Source: JAOUEA01 sp040882605 (GTDB lineage: Bacteria; Actinomycetota; UBA4738; HRBIN12). Taken from it: a DNA stretch of 64,000 bases. Location of the stretch: positions 1 to 64,000 of the forward strand of contig JBBEAY010000065.1 of NCBI GenBank assembly GCA_040882605.1, given 5' to 3'. This document shows, piece by piece, positions 1-7,115 of the stretch. The position numbers and the translations under genes were made by a program. The stretch's first letter is position 1. Each line of letters opens with the position of its first letter. The notes under the pieces were generated by a model. That model searched no databases and was not told the DNA's origin. It saw nothing but the letters and a program-made list of their open reading frames with translations.

Positions 1-51
1 TGCTCAGTTTTCGACCGGCGGAAACCGCTCAGGTTTCGACCGGCGTTGACA
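1..51. mobile_element. Possible terminal end of an IS21-family element (partial, runs off left edge)
   Basis: Two near-identical 19-nt direct repeats lie at 2-20 and 27-45. They share the core TTTCGACCGGCG, differ at one base, and have a 25-nt period. They are followed by TTGACA at 46-51. Multiple short direct repeats ending in a TGACA-like terminus are known for the ends of IS21 (istA/istB) elements. No transposase lies inside the window, so this is an inference from terminal structure only. The following ATPase gene is open back through this repeat. Confidence 0.4.
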
Positions 52-1050
52 CCCTTTAGCGATTTGGTAGTCGCTTTCGGTGCAAGAGAGGAACTGGCCA
101 AGGATCTCATGACACACTATGAGGGAGTGCTCTCGGATCTTGCCCAAGCTGACGCAGGCGAGATCCCGAAGGCCGAGCCATCCGAGACAGCGAATTCGAG
201 TCAATCGAATGGCGAAGTCGAGGAGCTGCTCGCTCGTCTCGGCACGATGATTGGGTTGACCGAGGTCAAGTCAGAAGTAGCTACACTCGTGAATCTGCTC
301 AAGGTCCAAGCCCTGCGGCGGCGAGCTGGTCTCCCGTCGGCCAACACCACGATGCATGCGGTGTTTGTAGGTCCTCCTGGTACCGGCAAGACGACCGTTG
401 CTCGGCTGTTCGCGCGGATACTCAAAGGGATAGGAGCCATTGAATCCGGTCACCTTGTGGAGGTATCGCGGGCAGAGCTGGTTGGCGAGTACATCGGGCA
501 GACAGCACCTCGAGTTGATGCGGTCGTGGACAGCGCGATCGGCGGCGTGCTGTTCATCGACGAGGCCTACAGTTTGACGGGTGCCGGCTCCAACGACTAC
601 GGAGCTGAAGCTGTGGCCACCCTGATCAAGCGGATGGAGGATGATCGCGAGCGTCTTGTGGTCATCCTAGCCGGTTACATCGATGAGACAGAGCTCTTTC
701 TTCGATCGAACCCAGGGCTAGAGAGTCGGATCGCGACTCGTATCACGTTCTCGGACTACGGGCCAGGCGAGTTGATGGAGATTCTTGAGCTTCAGGCCAA
801 GGAGGCGGGCTACGTCTTCGCGGTGGACGGAGCGGCCAGGGCGGCTGACGGGCTGGCGCAAGTCTGGCGCAGTCGGGATAAGTCGTTCGGGAACGGACGA
901 TTCGTTCGAAACCTACTCGAGGACATGATGTCCGCCCACGCGAATCGGGTGGCGGCAGTTCCGAATCCCGATGCCACAGTGCTATCCACCTTCGAACTTG
1001 GGGACGTCGAGGCGGGACTATCCGCTAACCCAGAGCGGAGCACTCGGTGA
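46..1050 (+). CDS. AAA+ ATPase, CbbX/SpoVK type, probably 5'-truncated
   Basis: This is a single AAA+ domain of the CbbX/SpoVK/EccA group, which remodel protein complexes using ATP. Residues about 70-320 hold Walker A (GPPGTGKTTVAR), Walker B (GVLFIDEAYSL), a sensor-1 stretch (VVILAGY) and an arginine-finger region (NPGLESRI). The first 65 residues are a short helical, polar stretch with no recognised domain. The frame is open to the left edge through the IS-like repeats, and TTG 46 sits at the repeat boundary, so the original N-terminus may be lost. ATG 109, preceded by AAGGA, is an alternative internal start. Codon use is less G/C-biased at third positions than in the following genes, which suggests horizontal acquisition. 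Substrate and partner are unknown. Confidence 0.75.
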   Translation: MTPFSDLVVAFGAREELAKDLMTHYEGVLSDLAQADAGEIPKAEPSETANSSQSNGEVEELLARLGTMIGLTEVKSEVATLVNLLKVQALRRRAGLPSANTTMHAVFVGPPGTGKTTVARLFARILKGIGAIESGHLVEVSRAELVGEYIGQTAPRVDAVVDSAIGGVLFIDEAYSLTGAGSNDYGAEAVATLIKRMEDDRERLVVILAGYIDETELFLRSNPGLESRIATRITFSDYGPGELMEILELQAKEAGYVFAVDGAARAADGLAQVWRSRDKSFGNGRFVRNLLEDMMSAHANRVAAVPNPDATVLSTFELGDVEAGLSANPERSTR

Positions 1051-1109
1051 GGTGTAACGCCTGGGCTCGCTCCTCATGGGGCTTGCCTGGACTTCGGTGA
1101 GTGGCTACT

Positions 1110-1147
1110 CTCGCTGAGAATCGAACACCTGTTCGATTCTCAGCGAG
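1110..1147. promoter_or_regulatory. LexA/SOS box within a perfect 17-bp-arm palindrome upstream of dnaE2
   Basis: The arms at 1110-1126 and 1131-1147 are exact reverse complements around the 4-nt spacer ACCT. The centre, TCGAACACCTGTTCGA at 1121-1136, matches the actinobacterial SOS box TCGAAC-N4-GTTCGA exactly. It lies 43 nt before the preferred dnaE2 start, so dnaE2 and dinB are expected to be repressed by LexA and induced by DNA damage. The long symmetric arms could also form a hairpin that ends transcription of the upstream ATPase gene. Confidence 0.9.
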
Positions 1148-1178
1148 GAGTGGAGCTTTGCCTTTGAGGAACACCCGC

Positions 1179-4100
1179 GTGTCTCAAGACCCATTCGTGC
1201 ACCTCGATGTGCGGTCGTGCTTCTCCTTGAAGGAAGGCGCGTTCACGCCGGAGCATCTGGCCGCTCGCGTGGAGGCGCAGTACTCGGCTTCGGGCTCGGA
1301 CCCACCGACCGTGGCCATGACCGATCGCGACGGGCTCTACGGGGCCGCGCGGTTCGTGCGGGCGTGCGAGGCCGAGGGTGTGCGACCGTTGCTCGGCGCT
1401 TCGCTCACGGTCCGCGCGATCGCGCCTCCACCCGTCGATGCCCACGTCGTGCTGCTCGCGATCGACGACGCCGGGTACTCGAACCTCTGCCGGCTGATCA
1501 CCGATGCGCACATGCTCGGTGAGCGTGGCGACCCGTGGGTCGACCCGCTGCAGATCTGCGCCCACGCCGCCGGGCTCGTCGCGATCGCCGGGCCTCGATC
1601 GCATCCGGGCGAAGCGGCGACCCAAGGCCGCGTCGATCATGCTGCACGACTGCTCGAACCCTTCCGTGAGGCTTTCGGGCACGAGCGCCTCTTCGTCGGC
1701 GTCGAGCACCGACTCGAGCGCGAGTCCAACGACGAGGTCCGCGCCATGCTGCGGCTCGCCGAGCGCGTCGGTGTCGGCGCTGTCGCGACCAACCCGGTGC
1801 GCTACCTCGATCCCGGCGATGCGTTCGTGGCCGACGTGCTCGAGTGCATGCGGCGCCTGGTGCCGCTTGCAGAGACGAACGTCACGCGCCGCAACGCAGA
1901 GGGCTGGTTGAAGCCGGCCGACCAGATGCGGGCGCTCTTCGCCGAGCGCCCAGACCTGTGCGACGCGACCCTGACCGTGGCCGACATGTGCCGCTTCGAC
2001 CTCGGGCTCGGGCGCATCCACTTCCCGGACTTCCCGACACCCGAAGGCCGGAGCGCCGACGCGGTGCTCGCCGAGCGGTGCTGGCGGGGCGTGCACGAGC
2101 GGGACATGCGCGAGGACGAGCGCCTGCGCGAGCGGCTCCACCACGAGCTCTCGATGATCCGGCGCATGGGGTTCGCGGCGTACTTCCTCACCGTGGCCGA
2201 CATCGTCGCCGACGTGAAGGCGATGGGCATCAGAGCCGCGTGCCGCGGAAGCGCCGCCGGTTCGCTCGTGTGCTACCTGACCGGCATCTCCGACGTCGAC
2301 GCGCTCCGTCACGACCTGTCGTTCGAGCGGTTCATGAACCCGATGCGCAAGGACCTGCCCGACATCGACATCGACGTCGAGTCCGCTCGACGCGAGGACG
2401 TCTACGACATGATCCTCAGCCGCCACGGTGAAGAGCGCGCCGGGTGCGTCGCGATGATCGACACCTACCGCGCGCGCTCGGCGATCCGCGAGGTCGGCAA
2501 GGTGCTCGGTCTGCCCGAGGTGGAAGTCGGCACGATCGCGAAGTCGTTCCCGCATATCTCGGCGCGGCATCTGCGCGAGGCGATCGACCGCCTGCCCGAG
2601 CTGCAAGACATCAACCTGCGCTTCGAGCAGATGGAACGCCTGATCGGTGTGGCCGAGAAGCTGGCCGGCTTCCCGCGGCATGTCGCGCTGCACCCCTGCG
2701 GCATCGTGCTCGCCTCGCACGATCTGGTCGAACGGGTGCCGCTCGAACGCAGCGCCAACGGCCACCGCATGATCCAGGCCGACAAGGACGACGTGGAGCT
2801 GCTCGGCTACCTGAAGCTCGACATCCTCGGCGTGCGCATGCTGAGCTCGATGCGCCACGCCCTCGACGAGATCGCCCGCACGACGGGGGAGAAGGTCGAT
2901 CTCGACCGCATCGCGCTCGACGACCTCGAGACGTTCGAGACGATCCGCGCCTCCGACACGCTCGGGTGCTTCCAGATCGAGTCGCCCGGCCAGCGCGAGC
3001 TGCTGCAGAAGCTGCAACCCACCCGATGGGAAGACCTGATCGTCGACATCTCCCTGTTCCGGCCCGGTCCGGTGAAGTCCGACATGATCACGCCGTACCT
3101 GCGACGACGCTCGGGCATGGAACGCCCGACCTACATCCACCCCGGCTTGCGCGGGCCGCTGCAGGAGACGTTCGGGGTGATCGTCTTCCACGAGCAGGTG
3201 ATCCGGGCGCTCGCGGCGCTCGCGGGCTACACCGAGACCTACGCCGATCACATCCGGCGCCACCTGGACCACGAGGAGATGCTGCCCGGGTTCCGGGCGG
3301 ACTTCCTCGAACGGGCTACGGCTCGCGGCGTCGACCGCGAGGCCGCCGAGAAGATCTGGTACGCGGTGACGCAGTTCGCGTCGTTCGGGTTCTGCAAGGC
3401 GCATGCTGCGGCGTTCGCGGTGCCGACCTACCAGAGCGCCTGGCTGAAGACCCATTACCCGGCGCACCTGGTCGCGGGCCTGCTCACCCACGACCCCGGC
3501 ATGTACCCGCGGCGACTGATCCTCGAGGACGCGCGACAGCACGCCATCCCGATCCTGCCCCTCGATGTGAACGCGAGCGAGCCCGACTACGTGGTCGAGG
3601 AAGTGGAGGGCACGCTCGCGCCCGGCCGTCAACCGGGTCCTGGAGCTCGCGAGCACTCGGCCAAGAACTTGGCAGGGACCTCCGTAGCGACACCTGCGGT
3701 CCGAAGAGGGAGGTCCTTGCCGAGTCGCGTCGAGCGAACGGCGGCGGGGGGCGGGGGGTTCGGGGGGCTCAAGGAGCGAGCGGTAGCGAGCGTAGCCTCC
3801 CGATGGGGCGTCAGGCTCGGGTTCCAGGACGTGCACGGCATCAGCGACGCCGAGATCCGCTCCATCATGACGGCGCGTGCCGAACGGGCGTTCCGCGACG
3901 TGGAGGACTTCATGCGGCGCACCACCGTGAGCCGCCCGGTGACCGAGGCCCTCGCGCACGCGGGCGCGTTCGACGCGATCGAGACCGACGATCACCAGCC
4001 CCAGCGCCGCCACCATCTCTACGTCGCGATGACCGCCGAGCCCGAACGCGAGGGCGACCAGCTCACGCTCACGATGGGTGCCGACCCGGCCGAAAGTCAC

Positions 4101-4640
4101 CGCTTCAAGGATTACTCCGACGCCGAGGTGGTGCGCGCCGAGCTCGAGGTGATGGGCCTCGACGCCACCCGGCACATCGTGAGCTTCTTCGAGCCGCTGC
4201 TCGCCGACCTCGGTGTGATCCGGGCGCGCGACCTTCGGCGCACCCGTGGCGGTTCGAAGGTGATCGTGGCCGGTGTCAAGGTCGCATCGCAGACCCCGGC
4301 GATCCGCAGCGGTCAGCGCATCATCTTCCTCACGCTCGATGACGCGACCGGACCGGTGGAGGTCACGGTCTTCGAGTCGGTGCAGCCGAAGGTCGTGAAG
4401 ACCGTGTTCCACGGGTACGCGCTGGTGGTCGCGGGCGAGCTGCGACGAACGGGCGTGGGCGGGGTGAGCGTGGTCGCCGAGGAGGTCTGGGATCTGTCGG
4501 CGCTGCATCGAGCGCGTGGCGAGGGTCGGTTGCGCGGATCCCTGCGGGGCGAGACGGCGCCTGGACCGGTAGCGCCGGCGCCCGCCGCCGGCACCGGGCC
4601 GCGCACGCTCTGGCACGCGAGCCCAGGCTCGGCGGGATGA
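1179..4640 (+). CDS. dnaE2: Error-prone DNA polymerase III alpha subunit DnaE2
   Basis: C-family polymerase for mutagenic translesion synthesis. The N-terminal PHP domain starts with HLDVRSCFSLKEGAF, the catalytic palm has PDIDIDVESARR (Asp at about 395, 397 and 399), and the C-terminal OB fold includes IIFLTLDDATGPVEVTVFE. GTG 1179 is chosen because GAGGA at 1166-1170 sits 8 nt upstream and the PHP domain begins soon after. TTG 1158, with AGGAG 7 nt upstream, is also possible, but GTG 1101 lies above the LexA box and is unlikely. Residues about 814-880 are an extra in-frame segment rich in Gly, Arg and Ser between the finger region and the conserved VRLGFQDVHGIS stretch; homologues usually pass directly between these. 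dinB follows after 7 nt. No imuA or imuB is present. Confidence 0.93.
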   Translation: MSQDPFVHLDVRSCFSLKEGAFTPEHLAARVEAQYSASGSDPPTVAMTDRDGLYGAARFVRACEAEGVRPLLGASLTVRAIAPPPVDAHVVLLAIDDAGYSNLCRLITDAHMLGERGDPWVDPLQICAHAAGLVAIAGPRSHPGEAATQGRVDHAARLLEPFREAFGHERLFVGVEHRLERESNDEVRAMLRLAERVGVGAVATNPVRYLDPGDAFVADVLECMRRLVPLAETNVTRRNAEGWLKPADQMRALFAERPDLCDATLTVADMCRFDLGLGRIHFPDFPTPEGRSADAVLAERCWRGVHERDMREDERLRERLHHELSMIRRMGFAAYFLTVADIVADVKAMGIRAACRGSAAGSLVCYLTGISDVDALRHDLSFERFMNPMRKDLPDIDIDVESARREDVYDMILSRHGEERAGCVAMIDTYRARSAIREVGKVLGLPEVEVGTIAKSFPHISARHLREAIDRLPELQDINLRFEQMERLIGVAEKLAGFPRHVALHPCGIVLASHDLVERVPLERSANGHRMIQADKDDVELLGYLKLDILGVRMLSSMRHALDEIARTTGEKVDLDRIALDDLETFETIRASDTLGCFQIESPGQRELLQKLQPTRWEDLIVDISLFRPGPVKSDMITPYLRRRSGMERPTYIHPGLRGPLQETFGVIVFHEQVIRALAALAGYTETYADHIRRHLDHEEMLPGFRADFLERATARGVDREAAEKIWYAVTQFASFGFCKAHAAAFAVPTYQSAWLKTHYPAHLVAGLLTHDPGMYPRRLILEDARQHAIPILPLDVNASEPDYVVEEVEGTLAPGRQPGPGAREHSAKNLAGTSVATPAVRRGRSLPSRVERTAAGGGGFGGLKERAVASVASRWGVRLGFQDVHGISDAEIRSIMTARAERAFRDVEDFMRRTTVSRPVTEALAHAGAFDAIETDDHQPQRRHHLYVAMTAEPEREGDQLTLTMGADPAESHRFKDYSDAEVVRAELEVMGLDATRHIVSFFEPLLADLGVIRARDLRRTRGGSKVIVAGVKVASQTPAIRSGQRIIFLTLDDATGPVEVTVFESVQPKVVKTVFHGYALVVAGELRRTGVGGVSVVAEEVWDLSALHRARGEGRLRGSLRGETAPGPVAPAPAAGTGPRTLWHASPGSAG
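3620..3815 (+). repeat. In-frame repeat-like insertion inside dnaE2
   Basis: This stretch interrupts the normal DnaE2 alignment without a stop codon or frameshift. It holds two inverted repeats. One has arms at 3669-3683 and 3709-3723 (15 bp, one mismatch). The other, at 3762-3801, has stem GGGGGGCT / AGCCTCCC around a loop containing CAAGGAGCGAGCGGTAG. That loop sequence recurs at 6341-6369 and on the minus strand at 34887-34961. A G-run tract at 3743-3767 lies between them. It is interpreted as a REP-like element that entered the gene in a translatable frame. Confidence 0.6.
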
Positions 4641-4647
4641 TGGGCTC

Positions 4648-5886
4648 ATGACCACGCGGCGCGCGGTGCCCGACGAACGACCGTCCGAGCCCATCCTGCA
4701 TGCCGACATCGATGCCTTCTACGCCTCGGTCGAGGTGCTCAAGGATCCGAGCCTCACCGGCAAGCCGGTGATCGTCGGCGGCGTCGGCGGCCGCGGGGTG
4801 GTGAGCTCCGCCTCGTACGAAGCCCGCGAGTTCGGCGTACGTTCGGCGATGCCCACGGTGCGCGCACGCCGGCTCTGCCCCGACGGGGTGTTCGTGCCGC
4901 CCGACTTCCAGGCGTATCAGGCGCACTCCAACCGGTTCCGCGAGGTGCTGCTCGCCCACACGCCGCTCGTGGAGCCGATCTCGCTCGACGAGGCGTTCCT
5001 CGACGTTGCCGGCGCCACTATGATGTTCGGTGAGCCGCGTGAGATCGCGGTGCGCATCCGCGCCGAGGTCGAGCGTGAGGTCGGGGTGACGTGCTCGGTG
5101 GGCGTCGCGCCGACGAAGTTCGTGGCCAAGCTCGCGAGCGATCACTGCAAGCCCAACGGCATGCTTGTCGTGCCGGCCGACGGTGTGCTCGGATTCCTCG
5201 AGCCGCTGCCCGTGGGGCGGCTCTGGGGAGTCGGAGTGAAGACCGGCGAGGTGCTCTCGCGACTGGCGGTACGCACCGTCGGCGACCTCGCGGCCACGCC
5301 CGAGCCGATCCTGGCTCGCCTGCTCGGCGAGCAGAGCGCCCGGCACCTTTCCCAGCTCGCGCACGGCATCGACGAGCGCGACGTCGTGCCGTACGAGTCG
5401 CCGAGATCGGTCGGCCACGAGGAGACGTTCGAGCACGACCTCGATGACGACGAGACTCTGCTGCGGGAGTTGCTGGCGCTCTCGGGCAAGGTCGCCTCGC
5501 GCCTGAGGGCCGACGGCTACCGGGCCCGCACGGCCACGATGAAGGTGCGCCTGGCCACCTTCACCACGCTCACGCGATCGAAGACCCTCGCCGACCCGAC
5601 CGATGTGGGCGCCGACCTGTACCACACGGTCGCCGCTCTCTACCGGGCGCTGCCAGGGGAGCGGCGCCGGGTACGGCTGCTGGGGGTGCAGGCGAGCGGT
5701 CTGGTCTCGGCCGGCGCCGAGCAGCTTGCGATGCTGCGCGAGGAGCGCTGGGGCGACGTGGAACGCGCCGTCGACCGCATCGAGCGCCGGTTCGGCCGCG
5801 GAGCGGCGATGCCCGCGTCGCTGCTCGACCGCTCACACGGGGACCGTTCGCCCCGGGCCCGTTCGCGCTCCGATCATCCGAGGTGA
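4648..5886 (+). CDS. dinB: DNA polymerase IV (Y-family, DinB)
   Basis: Y-family translesion polymerase of about 412 residues. The catalytic motifs DIDAFYASVE (about residues 15-24) and SLDEAFLDV (about 112-120) are intact, so it is an active-type DinB and not the inactive ImuB. The YEAREFGVRSAMP fingers motif, the helix-hairpin-helix region (LWGVGVKTGEVL) and the little-finger domain follow. A QLAML stretch near residue 355 may be the beta-clamp binding motif. The ATG is 7 nt after the dnaE2 stop, so both are likely co-transcribed from the LexA-controlled promoter. The C-terminal tail after about residue 385 is Arg/Ser-rich and low complexity. Confidence 0.93.
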   Translation: MTTRRAVPDERPSEPILHADIDAFYASVEVLKDPSLTGKPVIVGGVGGRGVVSSASYEAREFGVRSAMPTVRARRLCPDGVFVPPDFQAYQAHSNRFREVLLAHTPLVEPISLDEAFLDVAGATMMFGEPREIAVRIRAEVEREVGVTCSVGVAPTKFVAKLASDHCKPNGMLVVPADGVLGFLEPLPVGRLWGVGVKTGEVLSRLAVRTVGDLAATPEPILARLLGEQSARHLSQLAHGIDERDVVPYESPRSVGHEETFEHDLDDDETLLRELLALSGKVASRLRADGYRARTATMKVRLATFTTLTRSKTLADPTDVGADLYHTVAALYRALPGERRRVRLLGVQASGLVSAGAEQLAMLREERWGDVERAVDRIERRFGRGAAMPASLLDRSHGDRSPRARSRSDHPR

Positions 5887-5933
5887 CGCCACGGGTTCCT
5901 GCCCGTATGGGTTCCCAAGTCGGGAAGGCTCCC

Positions 5934-5939
5934 TATAAT
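5934..5939 (+). promoter_or_regulatory. -10 box TATAAT of a leaderless promoter
   Basis: A perfect TATAAT lies 6 nt before GTG 5946, where a DUF3040 protein would normally begin. Transcription would start at or next to the start codon, and no Shine-Dalgarno sequence is present. Confidence 0.75.
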
Positions 5940-5945
5940 CGAAGC

Positions 5946-6323
5946 GTGCCCCTGAGCGAACACGAACAGCGCATCCTCGAAGAGATCGAGCAGCGCCTGG
6001 CCGAGGACGACCCCAGGCTCGTCGAACAGGTGGGCCGCACCGACCTCTACACGCACCTGGCTCGGCGCATCCGGCTCGCCGCTATCGCGTTCGTGCTCGG
6101 CTGCGTGCTGTTGCTGCTGTTCGTCGTGAGCACCTGGGGTCCATTGATCGCTGCGGTCGGTTTCGTGACCATGATCGGCTCGGCCCTGCTGATCTACCGC
6201 TACCTCGGACAGCTCGGGCGAGATCAGATCCGCGCGCTGCAGTCCGACGGCGGGTCGTTCACCGGCATCATCGGACGGCTCGCCGCGCGCTTCCGTCCGC
6301 CCGCGCCCAGCGACGAGGAGTAG
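5946..6323 (+). CDS. DUF3040 membrane protein
   Basis: A 125-residue protein of the actinobacterial DUF3040 family. It has the characteristic start PLSEHEQRILEEIEQRL followed by DPR, then two hydrophobic helices (about residues 42-63 and 66-86) and a hydrophilic C-terminal tail. Family members are small inner-membrane proteins of unknown function, often located next to the mraZ/dcw region. GTG 5946 is preferred over the upstream GTG at 5883 because the family motif begins there and a TATAAT box lies 6 nt upstream. A hairpin repeat follows the stop codon and may act as its terminator. Confidence 0.85.
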   Translation: MPLSEHEQRILEEIEQRLAEDDPRLVEQVGRTDLYTHLARRIRLAAIAFVLGCVLLLLFVVSTWGPLIAAVGFVTMIGSALLIYRYLGQLGRDQIRALQSDGGSFTGIIGRLAARFRPPAPSDEE

Positions 6324-6340
6324 CTCTCGACCTTGGGTGT

Positions 6341-6369
6341 GGGGGCCCAAGCAGCGAGCGGTAGCCCCC
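6341..6369 (+). repeat. REP-like hairpin repeat (conserved-loop family)
   Basis: Stem GGGGGC (6341-6346) pairs with GCCCCC (6364-6369) around a 17-nt loop holding CCAAGCAGCGAGCGGTA. The loop, but not the stem, matches the copies at 3762-3801 and 34887-34961. It sits 18 nt after the DUF3040 stop and could terminate that transcript, although no T-run follows. The rest of the 6324-6559 gap shows no further gene. Confidence 0.6.
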
Positions 6370-6559
6370 AAACAGATGACCCGTTCGGGTGGTTCCGCGA
6401 CCATCGTGACCTCGTAGCTTGCCGCTCTTCCGCACGCTGTTGTACAACGGAGGCCGCTTCCCCTCTTGGCGCGAGTCGTCGGTCGCTCTCGTACCGATCC
6501 TCGATCCGTGCTGAAGGCGTTGAACGACTGAACTCGAGACCGAGGGGGCACGCAACCGG

Positions 6560-7045
6560 ATGGAGGGATTCACTACCCACCAGGCATGCAAGTTCACCGG
6601 CTGCACGCCTCGCCAGCTCAGATACTGGGACCAGATCGGGTTGGTTCAACCGACCGTCCAGGGAACCGGGGGGCGTCCGGGGGTACCGCGTCTCTACGCC
6701 TTCCGCGACCTCGTCGCGCTGCGGGTCGTGAAGTCGCTGCTCGACGGTGGCATGTCGTTGCAGCGAGTGCGACGTTCGTGGGAGTTCCTGAACAAGAAGG
6801 CCGGCATGGACAAGCACCTGTCCGAGGTGAAGCTCGTCACCGATGGCCAGAGCATCTTCAAGATCTGTCGTCTCGACGGTGAGGTCATCGACGCGCTCCG
6901 AGACGGACAGATGGCCTTCTTCGTCGCGATCGACGATATCGCGACCGGCGTCGAGACCGACGTGCGGCAGTTCCGCGATGACCGTGAGCGTTTCGTGCGA
7001 GCTCTGAGAGAAGCTGCGGCGCAGACAGTTACAGGAACAGCGTAG
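6560..7045 (+). CDS. MerR-family transcriptional regulator
   Basis: A 161-residue protein with an N-terminal MerR-type winged helix-turn-helix. FTTHQACKFTGCTPRQLRYWDQIGLVQPT covers the helices and wing, and is followed by a RLYAFRDLVALRVVKSLL recognition and dimerisation stretch (residues about 1-80). The remaining 80 residues hold a coiled-coil-like helix and a small C-terminal region without a recognisable ligand domain and without the paired cysteines of metal sensors. It stands alone between a repeat-bearing gap and the convergent transglutaminase gene, so its targets cannot be inferred. A divergent binding site was not identified. Confidence 0.8.
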   Translation: MEGFTTHQACKFTGCTPRQLRYWDQIGLVQPTVQGTGGRPGVPRLYAFRDLVALRVVKSLLDGGMSLQRVRRSWEFLNKKAGMDKHLSEVKLVTDGQSIFKICRLDGEVIDALRDGQMAFFVAIDDIATGVETDVRQFRDDRERFVRALREAAAQTVTGTA

Positions 7046-7115
7046 AGATCAGAGCCGACTCCGCGTCAGGGGTCCCAGGTCCTCCTCGGATCCGGGGCGG
7101 CGCTGCTCGCGCGTG

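Noticed and set aside
1101..1178. GTG 1101 as dnaE2 start
   Set aside because: It would place the LexA box inside the coding region. Later starts have good ribosome sites and match the family N-terminus.
2444..4342. 632-codon plus-strand frame inside dnaE2
   Set aside because: Arg/Pro-rich out-of-phase reading of the polymerase gene; no start context and no family signature.
1140..4709. Open frame of nearly 1190 codons on the minus strand opposite dnaE2
   Set aside because: It mirrors the codon phase of dnaE2, has Arg/His/Val-rich low-complexity composition and shows no domain. Long antisense frames are common in G+C-rich genes.
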